Shown: one piece after another, positions 34,940-46,629 of the stretch
Position numbering within the stretch: the stretch's first letter is position 1
Layout: each line of letters starts with the position of its first letter
Position numbers and translations under genes: made by a program
The notes under the pieces: generated by a model
The model's database searches: none
The model's input: only the letters and a program-made list of their open reading frames with translations
Told to the model about the DNA's origin: nothing
Source of the DNA: Mycolicibacterium hippocampi
Lineage (GTDB): Bacteria; Actinomycetota; Actinomycetes; Mycobacteriales; Mycobacteriaceae
Reading direction: 5' to 3'
NCBI RefSeq assembly: GCF_010723735.1
Contig: NZ_BLLB01000002.1
Location: 310,001-374,000 of the forward strand
DNA: 64,000 nt

Positions 34940-35887
34940 TCAGTGCGGCGCCCCGAGGTACGGGACCTCGGGCAGGATGTCGGTGTGCGGGCTCAGCCCC
35001 GGCGACGGCCTGGCCTTCTTGGTGAGGAACGCGATGCGGTACCCGGCGACGTCGTCGGTCAGGGTTCTGCCGTTCGGGTACTTCGCCGGCTGGTTCGGGT
35101 TGTAGGTGAGGACGTCGGGCAGCGTGCCCTCGGCGTTTATCGCCGAGATCGCCTCGTCCCTGGTGTAACCGCCGGTGCGGGCCATCAACTCGATGAGATG
35201 CCCGATCCAGCGTTCCCTGTCCCGGTTGGGCTCACCTGCGTTGTAGTCGTCTCTGGTGTCCGCGGTGGTGATCAGGTTGCCTATCCACGGATGGCCGATC
35301 CGGTCCGCGTGCACCCACTCGTCGTCGGAGAGCAGGCTGCAGCGCGCCCAGATCCGGACGTCGGGATCGGCGCTCAGGTAGCTGTTGGGCAGCTCGATCA
35401 TCATCGCGATGACGTTGGCCTGCGCGCGGGAATCCCGGCCGCTGCCGTCGAGGTCGACGAATGCCGGGTCACTGCGCGCGCCCGCGAAGAAGGTGAACCC
35501 GCCCGATCCGACGGTCTTGGGCGGTGTCGCGTCGAACGACACCTCGATGTCGCCGAAGATCCTGGATCCGACCGCGGCGATCGCCGAGGCCTGGTTGCCG
35601 ACGGCGAGGTAGACGTCCACCGTCTGGCGACCCTCCACCGGAGCGGAGAACACGAAGCTGAACGCGATGTCGTTGCGCAGGTCGCCGTTGTGGTCGATGG
35701 CCAGCCGGTAGACCGCGCCCGGGTGCAGCGCCTCGCCCTCGGGATTGGCTGTCAGGATGAGCGCGGTCCGGGACGGGTCGGCCGGCGACTGGAACACGTA
35801 CAGGTCCAGCAGGTCCAGCCGGGGGTCGTCCATCGGGGCGCCGGGGCTCAGTCCCGGTATGTGATTCACAGCTCCATCCAACCGCAC
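34940..35887 (-). CDS. DUF4331 domain protein
   Basis: A 315-aa protein of the DUF4331 family, seen in VNHIPGLSPGAPMDDPRLDL, LDLYVFQSPADPSRTALIL, YRLAIDHNGDLRNDIAFSFVF and LTDDVAGYRIAFLT. The start is GTG 35887; an internal GTG at about 35869 (VNHIPG) is an alternative. There is no signal peptide, although many relatives are exported. The function of the family is not established. It stands between the kinase group and accD4, 7 bp after the accD4 stop. Confidence 0.85.
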   Translation of the reverse strand: MRLDGAVNHIPGLSPGAPMDDPRLDLLDLYVFQSPADPSRTALILTANPEGEALHPGAVYRLAIDHNGDLRNDIAFSFVFSAPVEGRQTVDVYLAVGNQASAIAAVGSRIFGDIEVSFDATPPKTVGSGGFTFFAGARSDPAFVDLDGSGRDSRAQANVIAMMIELPNSYLSADPDVRIWARCSLLSDDEWVHADRIGHPWIGNLITTADTRDDYNAGEPNRDRERWIGHLIELMARTGGYTRDEAISAINAEGTLPDVLTYNPNQPAKYPNGRTLTDDVAGYRIAFLTKKARPSPGLSPHTDILPEVPYLGAPH

Positions 35888-35894
35888 CCGATCC

Positions 35895-37466
35895 TCAGAT
35901 CGGGGTCAGGCCGTGCTTTCGCTGCACCCGGTTGATCTGCTTGTCACGAAGCAGGTGCATGGATTTACGGAGCAGCAGCCGGGTCTGGTGCGGCTCGATG
36001 ACACCGTCGATGAAGCCTCGCTCGGCAGCCACCCACGGCACCGCCATGGTGGCGTTGTAGCCCTCGATGAAGTCGGCCTTGATCTTCTGCACCTCAGGGG
36101 CGGTCGGGTCAGGGAACCGCTTCACCAGCAGTTGCGCGGCGCCCTCGGCGCCGATCACCGCGATGCGGGCCGTCGGCCAGGCGAAGTTCAGGTCGGCGGT
36201 CAGCTGCTTGGAACCCATCACCGCGTAGGCGCCGCCATAGGACTTGCGCACGGTGATGGTGACCTTCGGGACGTCGGCCTCCACCACGGCGTTGAGGAAC
36301 CGGCCGCCGCGCTTGATGATGCCGCCCTTCTCCTGTTCGACGCCGGGCATGAAGCCGGGGGTGTCCACGACGAACACCAGGGGCGTGTTGAACGAGTCGC
36401 AGAACCGGACGAACCGGGTGGCCTTGTCGGACGCCTCGTTGTCGATCGCACCCGACATGTACATCGGCTGGTTGGCGATCACTCCGACGGGTCGCCCGTC
36501 CACTCGGGCGAACGCGGTGATGATCGCCGGGCCCGACTGCTCCCCGACCGAGAACACGTCACCGTCGTCGAAGATCCGCAGCAGGATCTCGTGCATGTCG
36601 TAGGCGGTGTTGTCCGCATCCGGCACGATCGAGTCCAGTTCGAGGTCGTGCGGGGTGATCTCCGGTTCCAGGCCCGGGTTGATGATCGGCGCGTCGTCGA
36701 AGGTGTTGGCGGGCAGGAAGCTCAGGTAGTCCCGCACGTACTGGAACGCCGCGGCCTCGGACTCCACGACCTGGTGGATGTTGCCGTAGCGGGCTTGGGC
36801 GTCGGCGCCGCCCAGTTCGTCGAGCGTGACGTCCTCTCCGGTGACGTCCTTGATCACGTCGGGGCCGGTGACGAACATGTAGCCCTGGTCGCGCACCGCG
36901 ACCACCAGGTCGGTCTGGATCGGCGAGTACACCGCGCCGCCCGCGCACTTGCCGAAGATCAGCGAGATCTCCGGCACCAGCCCGCGCAGCAGCTCGTGCC
37001 GGCGGCCGAGTTCGGCGTACCAGGCCAGCGACGTCGCGGCGTCCTGGATGCGGGCGCCGCCGGAGTCGTTGATCCCGATGATCGGGCAGCCGACCATCGC
37101 CACCCACTCCATCAAGCGGGCGACCTTGCGGCCGAACATCTCCCCGACCGAACCCTGGAAGACGGTCTGGTCATGGCTGAAGACCCCGACGGGGCGGCCG
37201 TCGATGGTGCCGTGACCGGTGACGACGCCGTCCCCGAAGAGCGCGTCGGGATCCCCCGGCGTCTTGGCCAGCGCACCGATCTCCAGGAAGCTACCGGGAT
37301 CCAGAAGGGAGTAGACGCGCGCCCGCGCGCTCGGGATCCCCTTCTTGTTCCGCTTGGCGACCGCCTTCTCGCCGCCTGGCTCCTTGGCGAGTTCGAGCTT
37401 CTCGCGCAGCTCGGCGAGCTTTTCCGCGGTCGTCGTCGGGGCTTTGGGGAGAGGTTCTGCCGTCAC
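35895..37466 (-). CDS. accD4: Long-chain acyl-CoA carboxylase beta subunit AccD4
   Basis: A 523-aa biotin-dependent carboxyltransferase (Rv3799c). With AccA3 (and AccE5/AccD5) it carboxylates C24-C26 acyl-CoA to the malonyl-type extender used by Pks13. Visible features are [29 protein letters not shown] in the N-lobe, [10 protein letters not shown], and in the C-lobe [20 protein letters not shown] and [17 protein letters not shown] 37466 overlaps the pks13 stop by 4 bp (GTGA), so the two are coupled. Confidence 0.95.
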   Translation of the reverse strand: MTAEPLPKAPTTTAEKLAELREKLELAKEPGGEKAVAKRNKKGIPSARARVYSLLDPGSFLEIGALAKTPGDPDALFGDGVVTGHGTIDGRPVGVFSHDQTVFQGSVGEMFGRKVARLMEWVAMVGCPIIGINDSGGARIQDAATSLAWYAELGRRHELLRGLVPEISLIFGKCAGGAVYSPIQTDLVVAVRDQGYMFVTGPDVIKDVTGEDVTLDELGGADAQARYGNIHQVVESEAAAFQYVRDYLSFLPANTFDDAPIINPGLEPEITPHDLELDSIVPDADNTAYDMHEILLRIFDDGDVFSVGEQSGPAIITAFARVDGRPVGVIANQPMYMSGAIDNEASDKATRFVRFCDSFNTPLVFVVDTPGFMPGVEQEKGGIIKRGGRFLNAVVEADVPKVTITVRKSYGGAYAVMGSKQLTADLNFAWPTARIAVIGAEGAAQLLVKRFPDPTAPEVQKIKADFIEGYNATMAVPWVAAERGFIDGVIEPHQTRLLLRKSMHLLRDKQINRVQRKHGLTPI

Positions 37467-40400
37467 TTGGGTGTGTCCTCCTCGTCGGTTCCGGCCTCGA
37501 CGCTGCCCTCGATCGCAGTGATCGCTTCGCTCATGTGGGCGCCGACCTTTGCAATGTACGGCTCGTCGATGGCCTGGATGTGCTCGCCCCCGATGGGCAC
37601 CACCTCGAGGTCGGCGACGTATTCACCCCAGCCACCGTCGGGCTGGCGGATCGCGTAGCGGGGCTCGAAGAAGATCGCGTCATCGTGATAGCGGTCGGCC
37701 ATGTACAGCGTGACGTGACCGTTGTAGGGCTGGATCTCTGCCGTTTCGAGCAGGCGGTTGTCCAGGTAGGACGTCCGCTGGTGCTCGATGATGCCGCCGG
37801 GGATGTCCACGCCGCTGTCCTTGACGGCGTCCAGGATGTACTGCACCTGGCCCGCGTCGTCGAGACCCTCGAGTTCCTCGTAGGGGATCGGCGGGACCTC
37901 GACGTTGAAGGTGCGCTGGGCGAACAGGGCGTAGCGGTCCCAGCGCGCCCGGGTCTCCTCCTTGGTCTGCGGCACCTCCTCGCCGGGCCGCACCATGTCG
38001 ATCAGGCCGACGAAGCGGACGTCGGCGCCCTCGCGCTCGAGGCCGATCGCGCAGGCGTAGGCCAGCGCGCCGCCCAGCGACCAGCCGACCAGGATGTACG
38101 GGCCGTTGCCCTGGATCTCGCGCAGCTTCGGCAGGTACTCCGCCGCCCGCTCCTCGATGGATCCCTCGACCCGCTCGATGCCGTACATCGGAGTGCCCGC
38201 CGGCAGTCGCTTGAGCAACGGCTCGTAGACGACGGTGCTGCCGCCGGCCGGATGGAACACGAACACGGGCACCCGGTTCGACCCCTCCGGCCTGGCCCGG
38301 ATGGTGCGCACGAACCCGTCGAGCTCGCCCGCGTCCATCTCGTCACGGACCACCGTGGACAGGTCCTGGATGGTGCGGGCCGCGGCGACCTGCTCGGCGG
38401 TGATGGTGCCCTCGGCACGTTCGGAGAGCCGCACGGCGATCTTCTCGGCGACGTCGTCGCCGATGGAGGGCAGCTCGTTGAACACGCCACCTGGGGACTT
38501 GCCGGTGACGATCGCCCAGGTGGCGAACGTGACGCGTTCGGCCGCGTCGCGCGGCGGGACGTCGGCACCGAGCGCCTCGGTGACCGCCTCCTGGGTGAGC
38601 ACCTTCGCGGCCATGCCTGCGGCTGACGAGCGCTCGCGCGAGGAAACATCAGATCCTGACGAGCGCTCGCGCGAGGAACCATCAGACCCTGACGAAGGCT
38701 TTTCGGCTGCCGGTCCCTCGGGATTAGTGGGCGGCGCCGGGATCGACGGTCCGCTCGGGTCCGTCGGGGGAGCCGGGATGTCCGGCGACGCTTCGGTTTC
38801 CGCGGCGATCGGGTGGCCGGCTTCGGCGAGCTTGGCCTCCAGTTCGGCGACCGTGGTGGCGCCGCCCATCAGCTCGGCCTGCGCCGCGGCGATCTCCTCG
38901 GCGGTCTGGCCCTTCTGCTGTTCGGCGAGCTCGTCGACCTCGTCGCGGTGCTCGATCGCGTAGGCGATGAGCTTCTCCACGGCGTAGAGGTTGGCATCGC
39001 GCACCGCGGTCAGCTGAATCGGCGGCAGATCGAAGTCGTACTCGACCCGGTTCTTGATCCGCACCGCCATCAGCGAATCCAGACCCAGTTCGATCAGCGG
39101 CACCTCCCACGGCAGGTCCTCGGTTTCGTAACCCATCGCGGCGCCGACGATGGTCCCCAGCCGCTCACCGATGGTCTCACCGGAGTCCGGTGACCACTTC
39201 GCGAAGCCCGCCGCGATGCCTGCGCCGGCGGTGAGGTTGTCGTGGAGAATTTCGGCGTCGTCCTCGGGTGTCTCTTCTGTCGGGGTCGCGATGTTTTCGG
39301 CAACGGTGCCCACACCGACCGCGGTGGGCAGCGCCACCTGCGCATCGCCGCGAGCCACGATCGCGTCGTAGACCAGGGTGAACGATTCGTCGATCCTGGC
39401 GTGCACCTGCACACTCGCCCCGCCGGGGTGCCTGGTCAGCGTGGTGACCAGCCGCGCTCCGTCGGCCGGAACGGCGCGCTGCTCGGAGGCGACCAGCTTG
39501 GCGTCCGGAAGCACCGCAGCCGCAGCGGCTTTCACCAGCGCAGCCAGGTCGGTCTGGCCTCGCGAACTGTACTCGAAGACATGCCTGCCGTCGGGCGTCG
39601 CGACGTGGTTGCCCGGGATGACCGCCGAGCTGTCGCCGGTGAAGTGCGCGTCGAGCCAGTGCGGCTTGCGCCGGAACCTGGTCGGCGGGATGTCGGCGAA
39701 GTCCAGCGCGCCGGCCAGCCCGCGCGAGCGCCGCGGGAACAGCGTGCGGAAGTCGAGGTCATGGCCGTACACGAACAGGTGCGCCATCGCGGTGGTCATC
39801 GAGTCCACCTCGTCCTGCTTGCGCGCCAGCGTCGCGATCAGCTGGGCATCGTGCAACCCGGCCGACGCCGTCGTCAGCCCGACCTGCATGAGCGCCACCG
39901 GGTTCGGGGCCAGCTCGAGGAAGGTGGTGTGCCCGTTGTCGACCGCGTTGCGGACGCCGTGGGTGAAGTAGACGCTGTGCCGCAGCCCCTTCTTCCAGTA
40001 GTCCACGTCGTGGATCGGGTCGGCACCCGCGCGCATCAGGTTGCCCTCGTGCACTGTCGAGTAGTAAGGGATCTGCAGCGGATGCGCTTCGATGCCCTGC
40101 AACTCGGCGGCGAGCTCACCCAGCAGCGGGTCCATCTGGGAGGTGTGGCTGGCCCCCTTGGTCTGGAACTTGCGGGCGAACCTGCCCTCCGACTCCGCCC
40201 GGGCGATGATGGCGTCGACCTGGTCGGGCGGGCCACCGATGACGGTCTGGGTGGGCGCGGCGTACACGCACACCTCGAGGTCCTTGAAGTCGGAAAACAC
40301 CGTCTCGATCTCCTCGGCGGAGTACTCCACCAGCGCCATCAGCCTGATGTACTCGCCGAACAGCATCGCCTCGCCCTCACCCATCAGATGCGAACGGGCG

Positions 40401-42928
40401 CAGATGGTCCGGGTGGCGTCGGCCAGCGACAGCCCGCCGGCGAAGTACGCCGCGGCCGCCTCCCCCAGCGACTGGCCCACCAGCGCACCGGGGGTCGCGC
40501 CGTGGGCCTTGAGCACCTCACCGAGGGCGATCTGGATCGCGAAGATGGTGACCTGCGTGGTCTCGATGCCGTAGTCCTGCGAGTCGTCGAGGATCAACTC
40601 GACGACGGAGTAACCGAGTTCGTCCTGGACCAGCGCATCGACCTTGTTGATCCACTCGGCGAACGTCTCGTCGCGCAGATACAGGCTCTTGCCCATCTTG
40701 CGGTGCTGGGCGCCGAAGCCGGCGAGCACCCACACGGGGCCGTTGGTGACCGGTCCGTCGGCGCTGAGCACGATCGGGTTCGGCTTGCCCTCGGCGAGCG
40801 CACGCAGTCCCTTGATCGCCTCGTCGTGGTCGTGGGCGAGCACCACCGCGCGTGAGCGGCCGTGGTTGCGCCTCGACAGCGAGCGCCCGATCGACTCCAG
40901 CGAAGATTCCCGGCCCGCCGGGCTGTCCATCCAGTCTGCGAGCTCACCGGCGGTGGCCCGCTTGCGCGACGTCAGGAATCCCGAAACTGCAAGGGGAACA
41001 AGCTTGGCTGTGGGCTCTGCCGCCTCAGCGGCCTCGAGCTCCTCACGGGCGATCTCCAGCAGCCGCAGCGCCTCGTCGGTCAGCCCGGGGAGCTCGGGTT
41101 CGTCCTCGATGACCGCGGCGGGGGCGTCCAGAGCATCGTCGTCATCATCGTCGGCGCCGCCCTGAGTGACGAACTCGCCGTACTCGTCCATCCGGACCCC
41201 GCCGACGTACACGGCCGTCGCGTCGTCGTTGGCCGGGGTGACGACCGCGACGTCGGGTTCGGGGATCGGTTCGACCAGGTCGCTGGGCAGCACCTCGCGC
41301 AACACCAGGTGCGCGTTGGCGCCGCCGAAGCCGAAGCCGGACACCCCGGCGATCGCCGTGCCGCCGTAGCGCGGCCAGTCGGTGACGGTCTCGGCGACCT
41401 TGAGGTGTTCCTTGTCGAAGTCGATGTACGGGTTGGGCCCGGTGTAGTTGATCGACGGCGGGATCTTGTCGTTGCGCAGCGCCAGCGCCACCTTCGCCAG
41501 GCTCGCCGCACCCGCAGCCGACTCAAGATGTCCCACATTGGATTTCACCGCACCGAGCAGTGCGGGACGGTCGGCGGCACGACCCCGGCCGATGACCCGG
41601 CCGAGCGCGTCGGCCTCGATCGGGTCACCGAGGATGGTGCCCGTGCCGTGCGCCTCGACGTAGTCGACCGTCCGCGGGTCGATACCTGCGTCCTTGTACG
41701 CCTTGCGCAGCACCGCCTCCTGCGCATCGGGATTGGGGGCGAGCAGACCGTTGGAGCGTCCGTCGTGGTTGACCGCACCGCCGGCGACAACCGCCAGGAT
41801 GTCGTCACCGTCGCGGCGGGCGTCTTCGAGACGCTTGAACACCAGCATGCCGCCGCCCTCGGAGCGGGCGTAACCGTCGGCGTCGGCGGAGAACGACTTG
41901 ATCCGGCCGTCCGGCGCGAGCACCCCGCCCACCTCGTCGAAACCGACGGTCACCATCGGGGTGACCAGAGCGTTGACGCCGCCGGCGACCACCACGTCGG
42001 CATCGCCGGAACGCAGCGCCTTGATGCCCTCGTGCACGGCGACCAGCGACGATGAACAGGCGGTGTCGATGGACATCGACGGCCCGCGGAAATCGAAGAA
42101 GTACGACACCCGGTTGGCGATGATCGCACTGGAGTTACCGGTGATCGCGTACGGGTGCGCGACGGACGGATCCGACAGCGCCATGATCATGTAGTCGTTG
42201 GTCGAGCTGCCGACGAACACGCCGACGTTCTCGCCACGCAGGCTGGACGCCGGAATCCTGGCGTACTCCAACGCTTCCCACGTCAGTTCCAGTGCCATCC
42301 GCTGTTGCGGATCGATGTTGTCGGCCTCCATCTTCGACAGCGCGAAGAACTCGGAGTCGAAGCCCTTGATGTCGGACAGGTAGCCGCCGCGGGTGTGCGC
42401 CTTGGCGACCCGCTCGGCGACCCGCGGCTCGGAGAGGAACTCCGACCACCGCCCCTCCGGCAGGTCGGTGATCGCGTCGCGGCCTTCCAGCAGCGCGGCC
42501 CACATCTCGTCGGGGGTGTTCATGTCGCCCGGGAAACGGGTGGCCACACCGACGATCGCGATGTTGGCCACGCCCTCGTCGACCTCGCGCGACCAGTCCT
42601 CGGTGTCGAGCGCGGACATGTCGATCTCGGGTTCGCCCTCGACGATCACCGTGGCCAGCGATTCGATGGTGGGATGGCGGAACGCGACCGTCGCGGTCAG
42701 CGTCACCCCGGTGAGATCCTCGATGTCGCTGGCCATCGCGACAGCGTCGCGGGACGACAAGCCCAGTTCGACCATCGGTGTCGACTCGTTGATCGAGTCG
42801 GGCGACTGCCCGGTGGCGTTGCCGATCCAGTTGCGCAGCCACTCGCGCATCTCGTTGACGGTCATGTCGGCGCCGTCGCCGGTAGCCGGCACGTTGCCCG
42901 AATCATCTTGTGGTTGCGCCATGTTCAC
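37463..42928 (-). CDS. pks13: Polyketide synthase Pks13 (mycolic acid condensase)
   Basis: A 1821-aa type I PKS that condenses the FadD32-activated meromycolic chain with the AccD4-carboxylated chain and transfers the product to trehalose. Domains: ACP1 ([11 protein letters not shown], Ser59), KS ([14 protein letters not shown], Cys291), AT ([18 protein letters not shown]), ACP2 ([15 protein letters not shown]), TE ([11 protein letters not shown], Ser about 1617). No KR, DH or ER domain, as in the family. It is about 88 residues longer than M. tuberculosis Pks13, partly from a Pro-rich linker between ACP2 and TE holding two copies of an 11-residue repeat (RERSSGSD core). GTG 42928 (VNMAQ) has GAGG close by; ATG 42922 is the alternative. 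Confidence 0.96.
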   Translation of the reverse strand: MNMAQPQDDSGNVPATGDGADMTVNEMREWLRNWIGNATGQSPDSINESTPMVELGLSSRDAVAMASDIEDLTGVTLTATVAFRHPTIESLATVIVEGEPEIDMSALDTEDWSREVDEGVANIAIVGVATRFPGDMNTPDEMWAALLEGRDAITDLPEGRWSEFLSEPRVAERVAKAHTRGGYLSDIKGFDSEFFALSKMEADNIDPQQRMALELTWEALEYARIPASSLRGENVGVFVGSSTNDYMIMALSDPSVAHPYAITGNSSAIIANRVSYFFDFRGPSMSIDTACSSSLVAVHEGIKALRSGDADVVVAGGVNALVTPMVTVGFDEVGGVLAPDGRIKSFSADADGYARSEGGGMLVFKRLEDARRDGDDILAVVAGGAVNHDGRSNGLLAPNPDAQEAVLRKAYKDAGIDPRTVDYVEAHGTGTILGDPIEADALGRVIGRGRAADRPALLGAVKSNVGHLESAAGAASLAKVALALRNDKIPPSINYTGPNPYIDFDKEHLKVAETVTDWPRYGGTAIAGVSGFGFGGANAHLVLREVLPSDLVEPIPEPDVAVVTPANDDATAVYVGGVRMDEYGEFVTQGGADDDDDDALDAPAAVIEDEPELPGLTDEALRLLEIAREELEAAEAAEPTAKLVPLAVSGFLTSRKRATAGELADWMDSPAGRESSLESIGRSLSRRNHGRSRAVVLAHDHDEAIKGLRALAEGKPNPIVLSADGPVTNGPVWVLAGFGAQHRKMGKSLYLRDETFAEWINKVDALVQDELGYSVVELILDDSQDYGIETTQVTIFAIQIALGEVLKAHGATPGALVGQSLGEAAAAYFAGGLSLADATRTICARSHLMGEGEAMLFGEYIRLMALVEYSAEEIETVFSDFKDLEVCVYAAPTQTVIGGPPDQVDAIIARAESEGRFARKFQTKGASHTSQMDPLLGELAAELQGIEAHPLQIPYYSTVHEGNLMRAGADPIHDVDYWKKGLRHSVYFTHGVRNAVDNGHTTFLELAPNPVALMQVGLTTASAGLHDAQLIATLARKQDEVDSMTTAMAHLFVYGHDLDFRTLFPRRSRGLAGALDFADIPPTRFRRKPHWLDAHFTGDSSAVIPGNHVATPDGRHVFEYSSRGQTDLAALVKAAAAAVLPDAKLVASEQRAVPADGARLVTTLTRHPGGASVQVHARIDESFTLVYDAIVARGDAQVALPTAVGVGTVAENIATPTEETPEDDAEILHDNLTAGAGIAAGFAKWSPDSGETIGERLGTIVGAAMGYETEDLPWEVPLIELGLDSLMAVRIKNRVEYDFDLPPIQLTAVRDANLYAVEKLIAYAIEHRDEVDELAEQQKGQTAEEIAAAQAELMGGATTVAELEAKLAEAGHPIAAETEASPDIPAPPTDPSGPSIPAPPTNPEGPAAEKPSSGSDGSSRERSSGSDVSSRERSSAAGMAAKVLTQEAVTEALGADVPPRDAAERVTFATWAIVTGKSPGGVFNELPSIGDDVAEKIAVRLSERAEGTITAEQVAAARTIQDLSTVVRDEMDAGELDGFVRTIRARPEGSNRVPVFVFHPAGGSTVVYEPLLKRLPAGTPMYGIERVEGSIEERAAEYLPKLREIQGNGPYILVGWSLGGALAYACAIGLEREGADVRFVGLIDMVRPGEEVPQTKEETRARWDRYALFAQRTFNVEVPPIPYEELEGLDDAGQVQYILDAVKDSGVDIPGGIIEHQRTSYLDNRLLETAEIQPYNGHVTLYMADRYHDDAIFFEPRYAIRQPDGGWGEYVADLEVVPIGGEHIQAIDEPYIAKVGAHMSEAITAIEGSVEAGTDEEDTPK
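38625..38701 (-). repeat. Two 33-bp coding repeats (GAGCGCTCGCGCGA family) in the Pks13 ACP2-TE linker
   Basis: Units at 38625-38657 and 38658-38690 (plus-strand reading GACGAGCGCTCGCGCGAGGA) are followed by a partial third unit (GACGAAGGCTT). In the Pks13 frame each gives 11 residues with core [10 protein letters not shown]. The GAGCGCTCGCGCGA core is the same as in the wzt/glfT1 array 28 kb away, but it is read in the opposite orientation and another frame. Confidence 0.85.
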
Positions 42929-42986
42929 ATAACCTCACGATCGACACGCGGCCGTGGGCCGCCGTTGCCGTTGCTGTAGTTGAGCC

Positions 42987-44876
42987 TCAGTCCGACTCGT
43001 CGGGGAAAGCATTGGCGACCTTGCCGCTGCGCAGGCTGCCGTCCAGGTAGGCCGAGCGGCAGGCGCGTCGGCCGATCTTGCCGCTCGATGTCCTCGGGAT
43101 CGCGCCGGCCGGGGTCAGCAGCACGTCACGCACCGTCACCCCGTGGCGCACCGCGATCGCCGCGCGGATGTCGTCGGCGATCGGGGCCATGTCCAGTTTG
43201 TGTGCACCCGGTGCCCGTTCCCCGACGATGACCAGTTGTTCGGAGGTGTCGTCGGGGTCGCGCTTGAGGCCGGCGTGGGAATTGTCGAAGACCTCGTCGG
43301 GAAGCTGGTTGGCCGGCACCGAGAACGCTGCCACGAATCCGGTCCGCAGCGCCTTGGTCGACTCCTGCGCCGAGTACTCCAGGTCCTGGGGGTAGTGGTT
43401 GCGGCCGTCGATGATGACCAGATCCTTCACCCGGCCGGTGATGTAGAGGTGGCCTTCGTGATAGGCGCCGTAGTCACCGGTGCGCACCCAAGTGGCGTCG
43501 TCGGTGGCGCCGGTGGCGTGCGACGGGTCGGTGCGCGACTTGAGGATGTTCTGGAAGGTCTCGCGGGTCTCCTCCGGCTTGTTCCAGTAGCCGGTGCCCA
43601 TGTTCTGGCCGCTGATCCAGATCTCGCCGATCTGACCGTCGGGCAGTTCAGACGCCGACTCGGCGTCGACGATGACCGCCCACTCGGCGACCCCGACCTG
43701 ACCGGCCGAGGCCTGCGAGACTGCGCTCGGTGAGTCCGGCGCCACCTCGACGAACCGGTGGTTGTTGAGCTGCTCGCGATCGACGGTGATGATCTTCGGC
43801 GACTCGTTGAAGTGCGTCGAGGACACGAACAGCGTCGCCTCCGCCAGACCGTAGGACGGCTTGATCGCCTGCGGGCGGAAACCGTACGGACCGAACGCCT
43901 CGTTGAAGTTGCGCACGGTGGCCGCCGAGATCGGCTCGCTGCCGTTGAGCAGCGCCTTGACGTTGGACAGGTCCAGCGGCGGCTCGCCCTCCTTGGGCAG
44001 ACCGCGCGCCGCGGCGTGGTCGAACGCGAAGTTGGGGGCCACCGAGATGACACCGCCGGTGTCGTCGGGCTTGCGCGCCATCTCGCGGATCCAGCGGCCC
44101 GGCCGGCGGACGAACGCCGCAGGGGTCATGAACGAGATGTAGTGGCCGATCATCGGCGACAGCAGCACGGTGATCAGACCCATGTCGTGGAAGAACGGCA
44201 GCCACGACACCCCGCGGTCGCCTTCTTCCCCCTGCAGCGCCTCGATCACCTGCACGACGTTGGTCGCGAGGTTCAGGTGGGTGATCTGCACACCGGTCGG
44301 GATCCGGGTGGAGCCGGAGGTGTACTGCAGGTAGGCGACGGTGTCGTGCTTCACCTCGACCGGTTCCCAGGTGGCGCCGACCTCGTCGGGCACCGCATCC
44401 ACGGCGATCACCCGTGGCCTCTCCTTGGCCGGACGGCTGCGGAAGAACTTGCGCACCCCCTCGGCGGCTTCCGTGGTGGTCAGGATCGCCGACGGGCTGC
44501 AGTCGTCGAGCACGGCGTGCAGGCGGCCCACATGGCCCGGCTCGGAGGGATCGAACAGCGGCACCGCGATGCGGCCCGAGTAGAGAGTGCCGAAGAACGC
44601 GATCAGGTACTCGAGGTTCTGGGGGCAGAGGATGGCCACCCGGTCGCCGGGCTGGGTGACCTGCTGCAGCCGGGCGCCGACCGCGCGGTTGCGCTTGCCG
44701 AACACCGCCCAGCTCAGATCACGCTCGACCCCGTCACGTTCGGTCGAGAAGTCCACGAAGCGGTAGGCCATCTTGTCGCCACGAACCTTCGCCCATCGTT
44801 CGACGTGCTTGACCAGGCTCCCGTTGTCGGGGAACTTGATCAATCCGTCCTTGATGAACGGGTTATGGAAGGCCAT
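42987..44876 (-). CDS. fadD32: Long-chain fatty acid-AMP ligase FadD32
   Basis: A 629-aa fatty acyl-AMP ligase (Rv3801c) that adenylates meromycolic acid and loads it on the N-terminal ACP of Pks13. ATG 44876 ([18 protein letters not shown]). Adenylate-forming motifs: [16 protein letters not shown] (P-loop), [46 protein letters not shown] and the C-terminal [12 protein letters not shown] lysine motif. It is upstream of pks13 (58 bp) in the operon fadD32-pks13-accD4. Confidence 0.95.
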   Translation of the reverse strand: MAFHNPFIKDGLIKFPDNGSLVKHVERWAKVRGDKMAYRFVDFSTERDGVERDLSWAVFGKRNRAVGARLQQVTQPGDRVAILCPQNLEYLIAFFGTLYSGRIAVPLFDPSEPGHVGRLHAVLDDCSPSAILTTTEAAEGVRKFFRSRPAKERPRVIAVDAVPDEVGATWEPVEVKHDTVAYLQYTSGSTRIPTGVQITHLNLATNVVQVIEALQGEEGDRGVSWLPFFHDMGLITVLLSPMIGHYISFMTPAAFVRRPGRWIREMARKPDDTGGVISVAPNFAFDHAAARGLPKEGEPPLDLSNVKALLNGSEPISAATVRNFNEAFGPYGFRPQAIKPSYGLAEATLFVSSTHFNESPKIITVDREQLNNHRFVEVAPDSPSAVSQASAGQVGVAEWAVIVDAESASELPDGQIGEIWISGQNMGTGYWNKPEETRETFQNILKSRTDPSHATGATDDATWVRTGDYGAYHEGHLYITGRVKDLVIIDGRNHYPQDLEYSAQESTKALRTGFVAAFSVPANQLPDEVFDNSHAGLKRDPDDTSEQLVIVGERAPGAHKLDMAPIADDIRAAIAVRHGVTVRDVLLTPAGAIPRTSSGKIGRRACRSAYLDGSLRSGKVANAFPDESD

Positions 44877-45007
44877 TTCACACTCCAATCGAACGGGATC
44901 GGTGACCCCACTACAGTTGTAACGGGATTGCACCAGCCCGGAGATCGTACCGGGGAGAAGCCTCCCCCAACCCTCAGCCGCCGGTCACGCTCTTAGATTT
45001 TCCTTAA

Positions 45008-45024
45008 TGTTAGGCCATGTTAGG
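45008..45024 (-). promoter_or_regulatory. Repeated CCTAACA motif upstream of fadD32
   Basis: CCTAACA (minus strand) occurs at 45014-45008 and again at 45024-45018, spaced one helical turn (10 bp), about 130-150 bp upstream of the fadD32 start. An AT-rich stretch (TTAAGGAAAATCTAAG) follows. A direct repeat of this type could be the site of a response regulator such as MtrA, whose sites are TAACA-like direct repeats. The identification is tentative. Confidence 0.35.
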
Positions 45025-45063
45025 TCTACGCCCGCCATCAGGCCAAATCAACGCGGTCACGTG

Positions 45064-46071
45064 TCAGCCATGTTTTGGCTGCGGAGCGTTATCGATCAGC
45101 CCCTGTGCCCAGTTCAGTGTCCACTGCGTCGCCGACAGACCGTCGATGTTCCAGAACTCCGGCGTGGCGTACATCGCGTGCACGGGCTGACCCGCCCCGC
45201 CGCTGAGCACCTCCAGGGTCTTCGGCAGCGCGGTGATGTTGAACGCCGACTCCGGTGCCGCACAGATCAGGTCACCACGCGCACAGATCTCGTTGGTCCG
45301 GTTCTCCAGCATCCCGAAGCCGCCCGGCCGGGGCCCCGACATCGTCAGCCCGAGCGCCGAGAGCGTCGGCACCTCGTGCAGCGTGATCTCCGCGCCCTGC
45401 CCCTGGGCGTTGGGGCCGACGTCCTGCCCGACGCCGGCCTGCCGGCGGCCGTCGGCGATCAGCGTCACACCCAGCACCAGGTCCTCGGCAACGGGTCCGC
45501 GGCCGTTGCCGATATCGCTGGCGATATCGCCGGCGATCACCGCGCCCTGGGAGAAGCCGACGAGGACGTAGCTGGTCAGCGGGCAGCGGTTGTTCATGTC
45601 CGTCATCGCCTTCACCGTGGCGCGAGTGCCCTCGGCGCGGCTGTCGTTGTAGGACATCTGGCGGTCGGCCGACAACGGATTGTGGAACTGGGCGGTGTAC
45701 GGAACGGTGAACACCTCGAGGCGGTCCGAGCTGAACTGGGCACGGATCGGGTTGGTGACGTTGAGCAGCAGCGCGGCCGGGAACTGCACCGGATTGAACG
45801 GGTCCATCTGCACCGATGACTCCCACGTGCCGGGGATCGAGATCAGCTGGACGTCCGGGCAGCTGGCGTCCTGGAACTCGGGGCGCGGGGCCGTGGTCGG
45901 AGGCACCGCCGTGGGCGGCACCGCGCTGGGCGGCACGGCGGTCGGTGGGGCGTCGGGCCGACGCAGCACGACCACCACGATCGCGACGATCAGCACCACG
46001 ACAAGGCCCACCGCTCCGGCTGCGAACAGCGCGAGAAGGCGGTGGCGTTTCCGCCGGTTGGACTTGGCCAT
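45064..46071 (-). CDS. culp6: Cutinase-like phospholipase/thioesterase Culp6 (Rv3802c)
   Basis: A 335-aa alpha/beta hydrolase, membrane-anchored by an N-terminal helix ([25 protein letters not shown], residues 12-36) followed by a Pro/Thr/Ala linker with [17 protein letters not shown] repeats. Catalytic Ser174 is in [10 protein letters not shown]; downstream [13 protein letters not shown] carries the Asp, and GQPVHAMYA the His region. The orthologue has phospholipase A and thioesterase activity and is essential for envelope lipid assembly in M. tuberculosis. It lies at the end of the fbpA-fbpD side and 187 bp from fadD32, and both are on the same strand. Confidence 0.93.
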   Translation of the reverse strand: MAKSNRRKRHRLLALFAAGAVGLVVVLIVAIVVVVLRRPDAPPTAVPPSAVPPTAVPPTTAPRPEFQDASCPDVQLISIPGTWESSVQMDPFNPVQFPAALLLNVTNPIRAQFSSDRLEVFTVPYTAQFHNPLSADRQMSYNDSRAEGTRATVKAMTDMNNRCPLTSYVLVGFSQGAVIAGDIASDIGNGRGPVAEDLVLGVTLIADGRRQAGVGQDVGPNAQGQGAEITLHEVPTLSALGLTMSGPRPGGFGMLENRTNEICARGDLICAAPESAFNITALPKTLEVLSGGAGQPVHAMYATPEFWNIDGLSATQWTLNWAQGLIDNAPQPKHG

Positions 46072-46088
46072 TGAGTTCTAAGCTCCTG

Positions 46089-46571
46089 CTAGCAGAGTCG
46101 TTCTGTCGCGATCCGGATGTAATCGGCGGTCACGGCGTTGATCTCGCCCGCCGAGGGCGCCATCGCCCTGACGCCGTCACCGTTGGAATCGGCGACCTCG
46201 TTGCGTACCAGCGGCGCCACGAAGTCCCATACCGCTTGGTCTGTGTGGTTTGCCGCGTGCGCCTGGCACACGTAGGAGCCGATGCTCAGCGCCGCCAGGT
46301 CGCTGGACGGGCTCACGCCGGCCTCCTGCAGCGCGTCGAGATAGGCCTGCTGCCTCGGGGTGACGACCAGGGCGTTCGATTGGGCGCCGGGCTGGCCGGG
46401 GCCGGGCTGGGCGCTGGACTGACCGTGCGGAGGCGCGGTCTGGATCTCCGACCCGAGGCCCGCCATCATGTCCTCGCTCAACGAACATCCCGTCAACCAG
46501 CAGGTCGAGGACGCGAGCAGCAACGACAACCCTGCCATTCCTGTCCTCACCGACCTCACAGCGTGTTGCAC
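46089..46571 (-). CDS. DUF732-domain lipoprotein
   Basis: About 160 aa. A lipoprotein signal (SVRTGMAGLSLLLASSTCWLTGC) has lipobox LTGC. A Gln/Pro/Gly-rich linker follows, then a DUF732 domain (RQQAYLDALQEAGVSPSSDL, ALSIGSYVCQAHAANH, DFVAPLVRNEV, AVTADYIRIATERLC) with a pair of cysteines expected to form a disulfide. DUF732 proteins are a mycobacterial secreted group with unknown function. The start is uncertain: GTG 46571, GTG 46559 and ATG 46538 are in frame; a start that keeps the basic VRSVRTG region is preferred. It lies 17 bp upstream of culp6. Confidence 0.75.
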   Translation of the reverse strand: MQHAVRSVRTGMAGLSLLLASSTCWLTGCSLSEDMMAGLGSEIQTAPPHGQSSAQPGPGQPGAQSNALVVTPRQQAYLDALQEAGVSPSSDLAALSIGSYVCQAHAANHTDQAVWDFVAPLVRNEVADSNGDGVRAMAPSAGEINAVTADYIRIATERLC

Positions 46572-46629
46572 GACTCCAAGGTACCGGCTGCCCACCGACC
46601 GACCGGACCAGCACAACACGGCGGCGCGG

